Part shown: positions 17,151-26,182 of the stretch, one piece after another
Layout: each line of letters starts with the position of its first letter
Position numbering within the stretch: position 1 is the first letter of the stretch
Origin: Ilumatobacter sp.
GTDB taxonomy: Bacteria; Actinomycetota; Acidimicrobiia; Acidimicrobiales; Ilumatobacteraceae
NCBI GenBank assembly: GCA_013002175.1
Contig: JABDKP010000138.1
Location: 1 to 44,593, forward strand
Reading direction: 5' to 3'
DNA length: 44,593 nt
The notes under the pieces: model-generated
What the model saw: only the letters and a program-made list of their open reading frames with translations
The model's database searches: none
Told to the model about the DNA's origin: nothing
Position numbers and translations under genes: made by a program

Positions 17151-18419
17151 ATGGAACTGGCGGCGGTGGTCGAGCGGGCGGAGCGGGTGATCGTCACCCG
17201 TGCCGATCCCGCTGCGCCGCCGGCGGAGTTGAAGTCGGCGCTCGGTGACGTGCAGGCGTTGCGGTCGTTCTGTGCTGCGGCCGAAGCCGATCTTGGCCGC
17301 CGGTTGGCCGAGCGGGTGTCGTTTCCGGAAGCCGAGCTGTCCGAATCGTCCAAGGAGTCGTTGCACGCGTCGACCAGGACACTCGAGCGTGCCGCCACGT
17401 TGGACGCGGTACCCGGCCTGGCGGCAGCATTGGATCGGGCGACTGTCACCGCCGGTCATGTCGATGCCGTGACCAAAGCGGCGAAGGGTTTGGACGACGA
17501 CGAGCAACGTTCTGATCTGTTCGACCGGGTCGACGAGCTGGTCGGTGTCGCCCAGGCTGCAACGGTCGCCGAGTTCGCCAAGCGGGTCCGTGACGCCGCG
17601 TCACGTATCGCGGCTGATGCCGGTGTCGACCGGCTGGAACGCCAAGTTCGGGAGACGACGCTGTCGACCTGGGTCGGCAATGACGGAATGTGGAACGTGC
17701 GCGGCCGATTCGACCCGGTCACCGGTCTCAAGCTCGCGGCGAAGTTGGATTCGACCGTCGAGGCGTTGTTCGCGGAGTCGGAACCCGATTGGTGTCCGGC
17801 CGATCCGGTCGCCAAACAGGGTCACCTCCGGGCGTTGGCGTGCGCCGGGCTGATCCACGGCGGCACCCGTGTCGGCCGGCCGGGGCGCCCCGAGTTCGTC
17901 GCCGTCATCGACATCACCGCCGGCCCGAACGCCCACGCTGGCGCCGGTGCGCCCGAGGCGGAGTCGGTGCTCGGCTCCGGCGACCCGGTGCAGGTCGACT
18001 GGCCGATCCCGATCGAAGTCCCCCACCGCGTGCTCACCGAACTCGTCGCCGACGCCGACGTCCACGCAGTTGTGGTCCGCAACGGTGTCGTGCTGCACGC
18101 ACCGGGCGAACTGAACCTCGGCCGGATGACTCGGTTGGCGAACCGGGCCCAACGTCGGGCGCTGCGCGGCCTGTACCGCACCTGCGCGATCCCCGGTTGC
18201 GCCACCCACTACGACCGCTGCAAGCTGCATCACATCATCTGGTGGCGCCACGGGGGCCGCACCGACCTCGACAACCTGATCCCCGTCTGCGTGCACCACC
18301 ACCACAAGATCCACGACGCCGGCTGGAACATCAGGCTCGGGCCGAATCGCGAGCTGACACTGACCCTGCCCGACGGCACGATCCACAACACCGGCCCACC
18401 GAACCGGCTGGCCGCCTGA
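17151..18419 (+). CDS. DUF222 / HNH endonuclease (13E12 repeat family)
   Basis: The 422-residue protein joins an alpha-helical DUF222 region (about 20-300) to a C-terminal HNH nuclease. Cysteines in CAIPGCATHYDRCKLHHI together with LHHIIWWRHGGRTDLDNLIPVCVHHHHKIHDAGW give the Zn-binding pairs and the H-N-H catalytic order. This architecture is that of the actinobacterial 13E12 family, which often occurs in many copies per genome and may be mobile or homing-like; its biological role is unsettled. No repeats or target duplications flank this copy. It converges on the aldo/keto reductase. Confidence 0.9.
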   Translation: MELAAVVERAERVIVTRADPAAPPAELKSALGDVQALRSFCAAAEADLGRRLAERVSFPEAELSESSKESLHASTRTLERAATLDAVPGLAAALDRATVTAGHVDAVTKAAKGLDDDEQRSDLFDRVDELVGVAQAATVAEFAKRVRDAASRIAADAGVDRLERQVRETTLSTWVGNDGMWNVRGRFDPVTGLKLAAKLDSTVEALFAESEPDWCPADPVAKQGHLRALACAGLIHGGTRVGRPGRPEFVAVIDITAGPNAHAGAGAPEAESVLGSGDPVQVDWPIPIEVPHRVLTELVADADVHAVVVRNGVVLHAPGELNLGRMTRLANRAQRRALRGLYRTCAIPGCATHYDRCKLHHIIWWRHGGRTDLDNLIPVCVHHHHKIHDAGWNIRLGPNRELTLTLPDGTIHNTGPPNRLAA

Positions 18420-18460
18420 CCGACCGGCTTGGCGGGCTGTGTCATCGCACCATGAACTCC

Positions 18461-18481
18461 GCGTCGCCCCGGGGCGGACGC
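18461..18481. terminator. GC-rich hairpin between convergent genes
   Basis: CGCCCC pairs with GGGGCG, and after a one-base bulge GCGT pairs with ACGC. It lies between the HNH stop (18419) and the aldo/keto reductase stop (18492) and could serve both strands. Confidence 0.4.
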
Positions 18482-18491
18482 GACCGATCCT

Positions 18492-19547
18492 TCACGTCGA
18501 CGCGGTACCGAGGCGCTTCCAGTGGGGCACGTCGCAGAACTCCCCGATCATCCCGTACGGGTACGGCGGTAGGCCGGGGGCGGAGACGGCGGTCAACTCG
18601 GCGACGTCGTCGGCGGTCAGCTCGATCGTCGCAGCACCGAGGTTGTCGCGGAGCTGCTCGACGGTGCGGGCACCCAGCAGCACCGACGCCACGGTCGGCC
18701 GCGTCGACAACCAGGCGATCGCGACCTGACCCATCGATCGGCCGTGCCGCTCGGCCACGGCCCGCACGACGTCCAGGATCTCCCAGGTGCGGTCGGTGTT
18801 GCGGGTGTCGTACGCCTCGACGCCGCGGTCGGGGTCCTCGCCCAGTCGGGACGCACCGGTCGGGCGGTCATCTCGGGCGTACTTGCCGGTCAACCATCCG
18901 CCGCCCAGCGGCGACCACGGGGTGGTCGAGATGCCGTGGTCGAGACAGCACGGCAGCACCTCGAACTCGATCCCCCGGTCGAGCAGGTTGTACTGCGGCT
19001 GCACGACGCACGGTGCGATCAGCCCGCCATGGCGTGCCTCGGTCAGGATCTCGGCGAGCTGCCACCCGGTGACGTTCGACCAGCCGATCGAGTGGATCTT
19101 GCCGGCCCGGACCAGGCTCGCCAGCGTGTCGAGCGTCTCGACGACCGGTGTGTGCTGATCCCAGCCGTGGATGAAGTACAGGTCGATGGCATCGACGCCG
19201 AGGCGGTCGAGGCTGGCGTCCACGCTGCGCACGATGCTGCGCCGCGACGCACCGGCGGAGCCGGCAGGCGGGCCGAAGCGGCCCTTGGTGGCGAGCACGA
19301 CGTCGGCGTCACGATCGGCGAGCCAGCGCCCGACGATCCGTTCGGACTCGCCGCCGGCATAGACGTCGGCGGTGTCGACGAACGTGCCGCCGGCCCCGAC
19401 GAACGCGTCGAGCTGGGCGAACGCCTCGTCCTGGTCGCTCTCGGCGCCGAACGTCATCGTGCCCAGCCCCAGCTGCGACACGATCGGCCCGGTCCGCCCG
19501 AGCGGCGCGGCGGGCAGCGAGGTGGAACTCGGCGATGCGTCGGTCAT
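18492..19547 (-). CDS. Aldo/keto reductase
   Basis: The 351-residue protein is an NADP(H)-dependent (beta/alpha)8 oxidoreductase. It has the catalytic set: VDTADVYAGGESE (Asp and Tyr), VVLATKGRFG (Lys) and DLYFIHGWDQHTP (His). Later SPLGGGWLTGKYARDD and the cofactor-binding LLGARTVEQLRDNLGA match the YajO/YghZ-like branch. Substrate is not predictable. ATG 19547 yields the usual short N-terminal lead before LGRTGPIVSQLGLGTM. The upstream YdhR-like gene ends 11 bases away, so the two are probably co-transcribed. Confidence 0.93.
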   Translation of the reverse strand: MTDASPSSTSLPAAPLGRTGPIVSQLGLGTMTFGAESDQDEAFAQLDAFVGAGGTFVDTADVYAGGESERIVGRWLADRDADVVLATKGRFGPPAGSAGASRRSIVRSVDASLDRLGVDAIDLYFIHGWDQHTPVVETLDTLASLVRAGKIHSIGWSNVTGWQLAEILTEARHGGLIAPCVVQPQYNLLDRGIEFEVLPCCLDHGISTTPWSPLGGGWLTGKYARDDRPTGASRLGEDPDRGVEAYDTRNTDRTWEILDVVRAVAERHGRSMGQVAIAWLSTRPTVASVLLGARTVEQLRDNLGAATIELTADDVAELTAVSAPGLPPYPYGMIGEFCDVPHWKRLGTAST

Positions 19548-19558
19548 CGTCGAACCGC

Positions 19559-19867
19559 TCAGACGACGATTTCGCCGGCCCGGTTGTCGACCACGACCGG
19601 TGTGTCGTACCAGGTGATCGTCGGGGTCGATCCGTATGCATCGGTCACCCGCTCGAGCCACGCGTCGTCGTACACCGCCTCGGCCGCCTCGCGCGACTCC
19701 CACAGGTAGATGCCGCCGACCCGCAGCCCGTCCTCGGAACCGACGTAGTACTTGCGGATCAGCCCCGGCTTGTCCTGGTACATCGGCGCGTTCCCCGCGG
19801 ACAGCTCCGCCAGCTTCGAACCCGGCATCGGGTCGGAGAGCGTGAACTGGACGACTGCGGTGATCAT
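19559..19867 (-). CDS. YdhR-like small ABM-fold protein
   Basis: The 102-residue protein begins MITAVVQFTLSDPMPGSKLAELSAGNAPMYQDKPGLIRKYYV and includes GGIYLWESREAAEAVY and TPTITWYDTPVVVDN. This is the pattern of YdhR/antibiotic-biosynthesis-monooxygenase-like ferredoxin-fold proteins, whose activity is mostly unproven. ATG 19867 starts exactly at the first strand; GACACT six bases upstream may be a -10 element. It lies between ftsY and the aldo/keto reductase, an operon that suggests small-molecule redox chemistry. Confidence 0.8.
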   Translation of the reverse strand: MITAVVQFTLSDPMPGSKLAELSAGNAPMYQDKPGLIRKYYVGSEDGLRVGGIYLWESREAAEAVYDDAWLERVTDAYGSTPTITWYDTPVVVDNRAGEIVV

Positions 19868-19895
19868 CACGCCAGTGTCGCGCACGTCGAACCGC

Positions 19896-21023
19896 TCAGT
19901 GCTCGAACAGCGCGTCGACGAACTCGGCGGGCTCGAAGTCGATCAGGTCGCCGAGCGATTCGCCGACGCCGACCAACTTCACGGGGATCCCCAGCTCGGT
20001 CTCGATCGCGAACACGATGCCGCCCTTGGCGGACCCGTCGAGCTTGGTCAGCACGACACCGGTCACGTCGGTCGCCTCCCGAAACTCGCGGGCCTGCGTC
20101 AGCCCGTTCTGGCCGGTCGTGGCGTCGATCACGAGCAACGTCTCGGTGACCCGGCCCGCACCCTTCTCGGCGACGCGACGCACCTTGCGCAGCTCCTCCA
20201 TCAGGTTGCTCTTCGTGTGCAGGCGGCCGGCGGTGTCGGCCATCACGAGGTCGACGTTGCGGGCCGCAGCCCGCTCGATGCCGTCGAAGATCACCGAGCT
20301 CGGGTCGGCGCCTTCTGCCCCGCGCACGATCTCGACGCCCGCCCGGTCGGCCCACGTCGTCAACTGCTCGGCCGCCGCGGCGCGGAACGTGTCGCCCGCG
20401 GCGAGCAGCACGGTGCGACCGCCATCGACCTCGTGCTTGGTCAGCTTGCCGATCGTCGTCGTCTTGCCGACACCGTTGACGCCGACGAACATCCACACGT
20501 TCGGGCTGCCGGGCTCGCCCGGCTCGAAGTGCAGCGTCCGGTCCGCGCCTGCCAGCCGCTCGGTCATCTCCGCGGCGAGCGCGTCGAGCAACTCCTGTGG
20601 CTCGGTGACCTCCTTGTTGCTCACTTTCTCCCGCAGGCCGTCGATCAGCTCGGTGGTGATGCCGACGCCGACGTCGGCTCGCAGCAGTGCCTCCTCCAGG
20701 TCCTCGAACGACTCCTCGGTGATCCCCGTGCGGCCGAGCACGCCGGCGATCGCGCCCGCGAACGTGGAACGCGCCTTGGCCAGACGGTCGCGCAGCGACA
20801 GCGGTGCCTCGACGACCTCCGGCGGTGCCTCGACGACGGCGTCGGTGTCCGGCCGCTCCTCGACGAGCGTGCCCCCGGATCTGGGCGGCGGGGCATCGGG
20901 ACGCGCCGTCGGCCGTTGCGGTGGCAGCGCGGACCCGGATCGGCGGCGGTTGACGAGAACGACACCGATCCCGAACGCGACCACGAGGACCGCGAGGATC
21001 AGAAACAGGACTTCGATACCCAT
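19896..21023 (-). CDS. ftsY: Signal recognition particle receptor FtsY
   Basis: The 375-residue SRP receptor GTPase guides ribosome-nascent chains to the translocon. The N-terminus is one membrane span (LFLILAVLVVAFGIGVVLV) instead of the long acidic A domain of E. coli, as in many actinobacteria. A Pro-rich linker follows, then the NG domain with GVNGVGKT (181-188), DTAGRLHTKSNLMEEL, and TKLDGSAKGGIVF. ATG 21023 is preceded by TAGCGT at seven bases. It follows smc by only 39 bases yet seems to have its own start site. Confidence 0.97.
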   Translation of the reverse strand: MGIEVLFLILAVLVVAFGIGVVLVNRRRSGSALPPQRPTARPDAPPPRSGGTLVEERPDTDAVVEAPPEVVEAPLSLRDRLAKARSTFAGAIAGVLGRTGITEESFEDLEEALLRADVGVGITTELIDGLREKVSNKEVTEPQELLDALAAEMTERLAGADRTLHFEPGEPGSPNVWMFVGVNGVGKTTTIGKLTKHEVDGGRTVLLAAGDTFRAAAAEQLTTWADRAGVEIVRGAEGADPSSVIFDGIERAAARNVDLVMADTAGRLHTKSNLMEELRKVRRVAEKGAGRVTETLLVIDATTGQNGLTQAREFREATDVTGVVLTKLDGSAKGGIVFAIETELGIPVKLVGVGESLGDLIDFEPAEFVDALFEH

Positions 21024-21030
21024 CGCCCGG

Positions 21031-21036
21031 ACGCTA
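21031..21036 (-). promoter_or_regulatory. -10 element TAGCGT of ftsY
   Basis: Seven bases before ATG 21023, within the 39-base smc-ftsY gap. Confidence 0.45.
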
Positions 21037-21062
21037 CCGGCGCCGCGATGGGTGCCGGACGG

Positions 21063-24000
21063 CTACCGGACGAGCTGGCCGGCTTCGCGGTGCTCGGTGA
21101 CGACCTTCGACGAGCCGCCCGGCTGCATCGAGACACCCAGCAGCACGTCACCGGCCTCCATCGTGCGCTTCTGGTGCGACACGATGATCAGCTGGGCATC
21201 CTTGCGGAACTCGGACACGAGCCCGAGGAACCGGTGCAGGTTGACGTCGTCGAGCGCCGCCTCGACCTCGTCCATCACGTAGAACGGCGACGGCCGCGAG
21301 CGGAACACCGCGAACAGGTAGGCGAGCGCCGTCAGGCTGCGCTCGCCACCGGACAGCAGCGACAGCTTCTTGACGTTCTTGCCGCTCGGCTTCGCCTCGA
21401 CCTCGATGCCGGTGTTGAGCATGTCGTCGGGTGTCGTGAGCTTCAGCTTGCCGACGCCGCCGGGGAACAGCAGCCCGAACAGCTCGCTGAAGTTCTGCGC
21501 GACGTCGTTGAACGCCTCGGTGAACACACTCTGGATCTCGTTGTCGACGGCCGTGATGACGCGGGCCAGGTCGCGGCGGGTGCTGCGAACGTCCTCGAGC
21601 TGCTCTTCCAGAAACGTGTGGCGCGTCTGGAGCTCGTTGAACTCCTCGAGCGCGAGCGGGTTGATCGGCCCGAGCAGCCGCAACTCGCGGTCGAGTTCGC
21701 GGACGCGGCCGGCGGCGGACGCCCCTTCGGGCAGCTCGGGCATCTCCGCCGCCTCGGCGATCGCCGGCTCGATGTCGAGTTCACGGCGCAGCGTCTCGAT
21801 CGCCGCTTCCAGGCGCAGCTTCGCCTCGGCCTCCTCCAGCTCGGCCTTGCGGGCCCGCTCGCGGGTGACGTCGAGCTGCTGTTCCTTGTCGGCGCGCTCG
21901 CGTCGCCGCTCGTCGAGTTCGGCGCTGAGACCGCGGACCTCGTCGCTCTGCCGCCGCCGCTGCTCGGCCAGCTCGGTGTGCAGCTCCTCGACGATGTCGC
22001 GCCGGGCCTCGACGACGGCGGCGAGACGGTCGATCGCGTCGATCTGGCGCTGGATCACCAGCCGCTGCCCCTCGGCCGCGACGCGGGCCTCCTTGTCGGC
22101 TTCCAGCCGCCGCTCGGTCTCGGCGAGGCGGCGCTCGTTGAGCTGGTGCCGTTCCAGCAGGCCGGCACCGAGCACCTCGATGTCGCGGCGGCGCGACGCC
22201 AACGCGGTCGCCCGCGCCTCGAGCTCGGCCCGCAGTTCGCCGTGCGCCCTGGCGGCGTCGGCCTCGGCCTGCTCGTCGGATTCGAGTGCGGGCAGCAGGG
22301 CCTCGATCTCGGTGATCCGCTGCTGCTCGCGGGCGATGTTCGCCTCGGTCTCGGAGATCGTCCGCGCCAGCGTCTCGAGCTCGGCCTGGATCTCGCGCTG
22401 CTCGCCCTGGGTGCTGGCGAGGCCTTCCGAGGCAGTGCTGAAGCGGGCATCGTTGGCATCGAGCGCCCGGACCAGTTCGGCTTCGGCGGTACGTGCGGAA
22501 CGCAGCGACTGCTCGGCGGCCGCCAACGCGTCGCGCGCCTTCACGAGTTCGGCGGCGGCGGCCTCAGATCGGGTCTGTGCTTCTTCGAGGGCCGCAGCAG
22601 TGGCGCCGCTGCTGGCCGCCCCGATCCGCCATCCGCTGATACCGAAGCGGTCGCCGTCGGCGGTGACGACGGTGGCTTCGGGGTGCCGCATCGCGGTGTC
22701 GACCGCCTCGGCGAACGCATCGATCCGCACCGCCCCGCCGAGCAGGCCGTCGAGCAGGTCATCGACGCCCGGCCGCGACGAGCGAGCGTGGGGGCGCACG
22801 TGATCGCCGACATCGGGAACGGCAGGCGCCGCCGGCCGCGTACCGAGCGCGATCACCGCGCCGCTGGTGTCGGAGCTGCGCAATGCGTCGAGCGCCCGCC
22901 GCCCGGCACCGGGGTCGTCCACGACCACTGCCGTGAGCGACTCGCCGAGCGCGGCCTCGACCGCCGCCTGCCAGCCGTCGTCGATCTCGATCAGGTCGAG
23001 CAGTGTGCCGAGCACCCCGTCGACACCCTGGAGCCGTTCCGCACCGGCCCGGGCCCGGGCCGCGTCGAGCGCCATCTGGAGTGCATCGACACGGGCTGCC
23101 CAACGAGAGGCTTCCTCGGCGGCATCGGCGCGCATCGACTGGCGGGCCTCGAACGTGGCGAGCGCATCGGCGAGCGCGGCCTCGGCCGCCTCGACCTCGG
23201 CGACGAGCGGCGCCTCGATCGCACCGGCCTCGTCACACTCGCGGCGGAAACGGGCCGCGTCCTCACGCGACGCCTCCAGCCGGGCCGTCAGCGAGTCGCG
23301 TCGGGCGACCAACCGCCGGAGCTCGCCCCCGGCCCGCTCGACCGACGCCCGGATCGAGCGCAGTTCGCCGCGCACCTCCGCCGCCGCGCTGGCGGCGCGG
23401 GTCGAGGTGGGTTCGGACTGGACGACGCCGAGGATCTGTTCGCGTTCGGCACTGAACGCAGCCTCGTCGAGCGTGAGCTGTTCGGTGGCCGGTTCGAGGT
23501 CCGCGAGTTCGACCTCGGCCCTGGCGATCTCGTCGCGGAAGCGCGCGGCGTCGGCCTCGAGGTTGGCGATCACGCCGGCGTCGAGCAGCTGACCACGGTC
23601 GCGTTCGAGCGAGCGCCGCCGCTCGACGAGCACCGCAGACAGGCCCCGCGCCCGCTCGCGCAGTTGCTCGACGCGCACGAGTCGGTCGCTGACGTCGCTC
23701 TCGCCGCGGGCCGACAGTTGGGCCTCGATCGCCATCACTGCGGTGTCGAGCGCGGCGAGCGCCGACTTGAGCTCCTGTTCGGCGTTGGCGCTGTCGAGCT
23801 TGGTGGTGGCCAGCGCTTCGAGCTTGATGCGCAGGCCGGCGATCTCCCGCCCGGCGACGAACGTCTTGAGCGCCTGGAGTTCCTCGATCAGCGAGCCGTG
23901 ACGCTCGGCCGCCTTCGCCTGCCGTTCCAGCGGGCGGAGCTGGCGGCGCACCTCGCGCAGCAGGTCCTGGACGCGCAGCAGGTTGGCCTCGGTGGCATCG

Positions 24001-24542
24001 AGCCGCCGTTCGGCCTTCTCCTTGCGCTTGCGGAACTTGAGGACGCCTGCGGCCTCCTCGATGATCGCCCGCCGGTCCTCGGGCCGGGCGTTGAGCACGG
24101 CGTCGATCTGGCCCTGCGAGACGATGACGTGCTGCTGACGGCCGACGCCGGCATCGGACAGCAATTCCTGGACGTCGAGCAGGCGGCAGGCGACACCGTT
24201 GATCATGTACTCGGACTCGCCGGTGCGGAACAGGACGCGGGTGACGGTGATCTCGGTGAAGTCGAGGTCGAGCGTGCCGTCCGAGTTGTCGATCGTGATG
24301 CTGACCTCGGCACGGCCGAGCGCGGGACGCTTCGCCGTCCCCGCGAAGATCACGTCGTCCATCTTCTGGCTGCGGACGGCCTTGGGGGCCTGCGCACCGA
24401 GCACCCAGGCGACCGCGTCGACCACGTTCGACTTGCCCGAGCCGTTCGGACCGACGACGACGGTGACCCCCGGTTCGAGCACCATCATGGTGCTGTCGGC
24501 GAACGATTTGAATCCCTTGAGGGTCAGGCTCTTCAGGTACAC
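21063..24542 (-). CDS. smc: Chromosome segregation protein SMC
   Basis: The 1159-residue condensin ATPase has Walker A GPNGSGKS (31-38), long coiled coils around a hinge (about 490-680, DGWQAAVEAALGESLTAVVVDD), the ABC signature LSGGERSLTALAYLFAVF and Walker B YVMDEVEAALDD. It compacts and segregates the chromosome with ScpA/ScpB, which are not in this window. GTG 24542 gives the standard MYLKSLTLKGFKSF start; TAGCTT stands ten bases before it. The gene lies in the conserved rnc-mutM-smc-ftsY order. Confidence 0.97.
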   Translation of the reverse strand: MYLKSLTLKGFKSFADSTMMVLEPGVTVVVGPNGSGKSNVVDAVAWVLGAQAPKAVRSQKMDDVIFAGTAKRPALGRAEVSITIDNSDGTLDLDFTEITVTRVLFRTGESEYMINGVACRLLDVQELLSDAGVGRQQHVIVSQGQIDAVLNARPEDRRAIIEEAAGVLKFRKRKEKAERRLDATEANLLRVQDLLREVRRQLRPLERQAKAAERHGSLIEELQALKTFVAGREIAGLRIKLEALATTKLDSANAEQELKSALAALDTAVMAIEAQLSARGESDVSDRLVRVEQLRERARGLSAVLVERRRSLERDRGQLLDAGVIANLEADAARFRDEIARAEVELADLEPATEQLTLDEAAFSAEREQILGVVQSEPTSTRAASAAAEVRGELRSIRASVERAGGELRRLVARRDSLTARLEASREDAARFRRECDEAGAIEAPLVAEVEAAEAALADALATFEARQSMRADAAEEASRWAARVDALQMALDAARARAGAERLQGVDGVLGTLLDLIEIDDGWQAAVEAALGESLTAVVVDDPGAGRRALDALRSSDTSGAVIALGTRPAAPAVPDVGDHVRPHARSSRPGVDDLLDGLLGGAVRIDAFAEAVDTAMRHPEATVVTADGDRFGISGWRIGAASSGATAAALEEAQTRSEAAAAELVKARDALAAAEQSLRSARTAEAELVRALDANDARFSTASEGLASTQGEQREIQAELETLARTISETEANIAREQQRITEIEALLPALESDEQAEADAARAHGELRAELEARATALASRRRDIEVLGAGLLERHQLNERRLAETERRLEADKEARVAAEGQRLVIQRQIDAIDRLAAVVEARRDIVEELHTELAEQRRRQSDEVRGLSAELDERRRERADKEQQLDVTRERARKAELEEAEAKLRLEAAIETLRRELDIEPAIAEAAEMPELPEGASAAGRVRELDRELRLLGPINPLALEEFNELQTRHTFLEEQLEDVRSTRRDLARVITAVDNEIQSVFTEAFNDVAQNFSELFGLLFPGGVGKLKLTTPDDMLNTGIEVEAKPSGKNVKKLSLLSGGERSLTALAYLFAVFRSRPSPFYVMDEVEAALDDVNLHRFLGLVSEFRKDAQLIIVSHQKRTMEAGDVLLGVSMQPGGSSKVVTEHREAGQLVR

Positions 24543-24552
24543 GGCGCCCCAG

Positions 24553-24558
24553 AAGCTA
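24553..24558 (-). promoter_or_regulatory. Candidate -10 TAGCTT of smc
   Basis: Ten bases before GTG 24542, which would leave a leader of only a few bases. Confidence 0.35.
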
Positions 24559-24603
24559 CTCGCGCGGACCCCGACTTCCCGAGACCCCCCACCGATTCCG
24601 CGG

Positions 24604-24634
24604 CGTCAAAGTTGTGCCTGGCACGACTTTGACG
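24604..24634. repeat. Palindromic repeat, copy D, with exchanged arms, after mutM
   Basis: The core GTGCCTGGCAC is that of the other copies, but the arms are CGTCAAAGT and ACTTTGACG instead of ACATCTGG and CCAGATGT. The element starts four bases after the mutM stop on the minus strand and precedes the smc promoter. Confidence 0.7.
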
Positions 24635-24638
24635 CGGG

Positions 24639-25475
24639 TCAGCGTTGACAGACGGGGCAGAAGTGCGTGGAGCGGCCGGCGGAGGTGGTGCGGCGGATCC
24701 ATCCGCGGCCGCAGGTGGAGCAGCGTTCGCCGGCGCGGCCGTACACCCGGTGCTGGTCCTGGTAGGTGCCGCCCGCGCCCATCAGGTCGACGTACTGGGC
24801 GTCACCGAGTGTCGAACCGCCGGCCGCGATCGCGGCCGTCAGGGTGGCGACGATCGAGCCGTGCAGCCGCCATGTCGCCTTCGCATCCAGCGTGTTCGCC
24901 GGACGGTCCGGCCGCAGCCGAGCAGCGTGCAGGATCTCGTCGGCGTAGATGTTGCCGATCCCGGCGATCACGTGCTGATCGAGCAGCAGCGGTTTCAGGG
25001 CCCGGCTCGTCGACCGCACGATCGCCCGCAGCTCGGTGCGGGGGAAGTCGTCGGCGATCGGGTCGACGCCCAGCTCGGCGAGTGCCGGCACCTCGACAGC
25101 GACGCGATCGGGGGCGTACACGACGACCTCGCCGAACGTGCGCGGGTCGACGAACCACGCTTCGGCCCCGTCGTCGAGCGAGAGCACGACGTGGGTGTGC
25201 TTCGGGCGGACGGCGCCGGCCGGTGCGAGCAGCACCTGCCCGCTCATCCGGAGGTGGATCATCAACGAGTCTCCCGAGTCGAGCGGTGCCACGAGGTACT
25301 TCCCGCGGCGCTGCGCATCCACGACGACGGTGTTCGTCAGCCCGTCGATCAGCGCCTCGCGCGACGTGCGCCGCACGACGCGTTCGCGCCCGACCTCCAC
25401 GTGGGTGATCCGCCGCCCGACGACGTGCTCGGCGAGACCCCGCCGGACCGTCTCGACCTCGGGCAGCTCGGGCAC
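24639..25475 (-). CDS. mutM: Formamidopyrimidine-DNA glycosylase
   Basis: This bifunctional base-excision repair enzyme removes 8-oxoguanine and cleaves abasic sites. The 278-residue protein starts with the obligatory PELPEVET (catalytic Pro and Glu after Met removal), carries the Lys of RGKYLV, and ends with the four-Cys zinc finger (CSTCGRGW ... HFCPVCQR). GTG 25475 lies two bases after the rnc stop, so both are translated from one message. Length and motifs are intact. Confidence 0.97.
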   Translation of the reverse strand: MPELPEVETVRRGLAEHVVGRRITHVEVGRERVVRRTSREALIDGLTNTVVVDAQRRGKYLVAPLDSGDSLMIHLRMSGQVLLAPAGAVRPKHTHVVLSLDDGAEAWFVDPRTFGEVVVYAPDRVAVEVPALAELGVDPIADDFPRTELRAIVRSTSRALKPLLLDQHVIAGIGNIYADEILHAARLRPDRPANTLDAKATWRLHGSIVATLTAAIAAGGSTLGDAQYVDLMGAGGTYQDQHRVYGRAGERCSTCGRGWIRRTTSAGRSTHFCPVCQR

Positions 25476-25477
25476 TG

Positions 25478-26182
25478 CTACGCCGATGTCAGCGCCGCCG
25501 CGGCGACTGCGGCGGCGGCCTGCTCGGCGGCCTTCTTCGAGCGGCCCGTCCCCTCACCCATCGGCTCACCGTCGACGGTGACCCGGGCGACGAACGACTT
25601 GGCGTGATCCGGGCCGGTCGACGTGACGACGTACGCCGGCGCCTCCCGGCCGACACGCGCACACAGCTCTTGCAGTTGCGTCTTGTGGTCGAGTTGATCG
25701 ATGCGGTCGATCGACTTCGACATGCGCGGCGCGACCCACCGGTCGACCATCGCGTGCGCAGCCGGCACGCCCCCGTCGAGGTAGACCGCGCCGAGCACCG
25801 CCTCGAACGCGTCGGACAGGATCGACGGTTTCTCGGCCCCGTCTGCGGCTGCCTCGCCCTTGCCGAGCAGCAGGTACGGACCCAGCCCGATCTCCTCGGC
25901 GATCTCGGCGAGCGTGATCGCGTTGACGACGCTCTTGCGGAGGTCGGTCAGCAGCCCTTCGGGCAGGTCCTCGAAGCGGTGGAACGCGATGTCGGCGATG
26001 ACCCACCCGAGCACCGCATCGCCGAGGAACTCGAGCCGCTCGTTGCTGACCGACCCGGGCGTTTCCGCACACCACGACCGGTGCGCCAGCGCGCGCCGGA
26101 GCAGGTCCGGATCGGTGAAGTCGTACCCGATGCGCGTTACGAGCGCTCCGAGCTCGTCGTCCGGTGGTACCGGATCAGCCAC
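25478..26182 (-). CDS. rnc: Ribonuclease III
   Basis: RNase III processes rRNA precursors and other double-stranded RNA. The protein of about 234 residues has the signature NERLEFLGDAVLGWVIAD, the second catalytic patch LSDAFEAVLGAVYLDGG, and a C-terminal dsRNA-binding domain (KTQLQELCARVGREAPAYVVTSTGPDHAKSFVARVTV ... GRSKKAAEQAAA). I prefer GTG 26182, which overlaps the acpP stop by eight bases. An in-frame ATG at 26215 would overlap acpP by 41 bases; neither has a good ribosome binding site. Confidence 0.95.
   Translation of the reverse strand: MADPVPPDDELGALVTRIGYDFTDPDLLRRALAHRSWCAETPGSVSNERLEFLGDAVLGWVIADIAFHRFEDLPEGLLTDLRKSVVNAITLAEIAEEIGLGPYLLLGKGEAAADGAEKPSILSDAFEAVLGAVYLDGGVPAAHAMVDRWVAPRMSKSIDRIDQLDHKTQLQELCARVGREAPAYVVTSTGPDHAKSFVARVTVDGEPMGEGTGRSKKAAEQAAAAVAAAALTSA

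Noticed and set aside
19752-24632. A 1626-codon open frame on the plus strand opposite ftsY and smc
   Set aside because: Long antisense frames are common opposite GC-rich genes. The minus-strand smc and ftsY carry complete family motifs, while this translation has no recognisable domain and a skewed composition.
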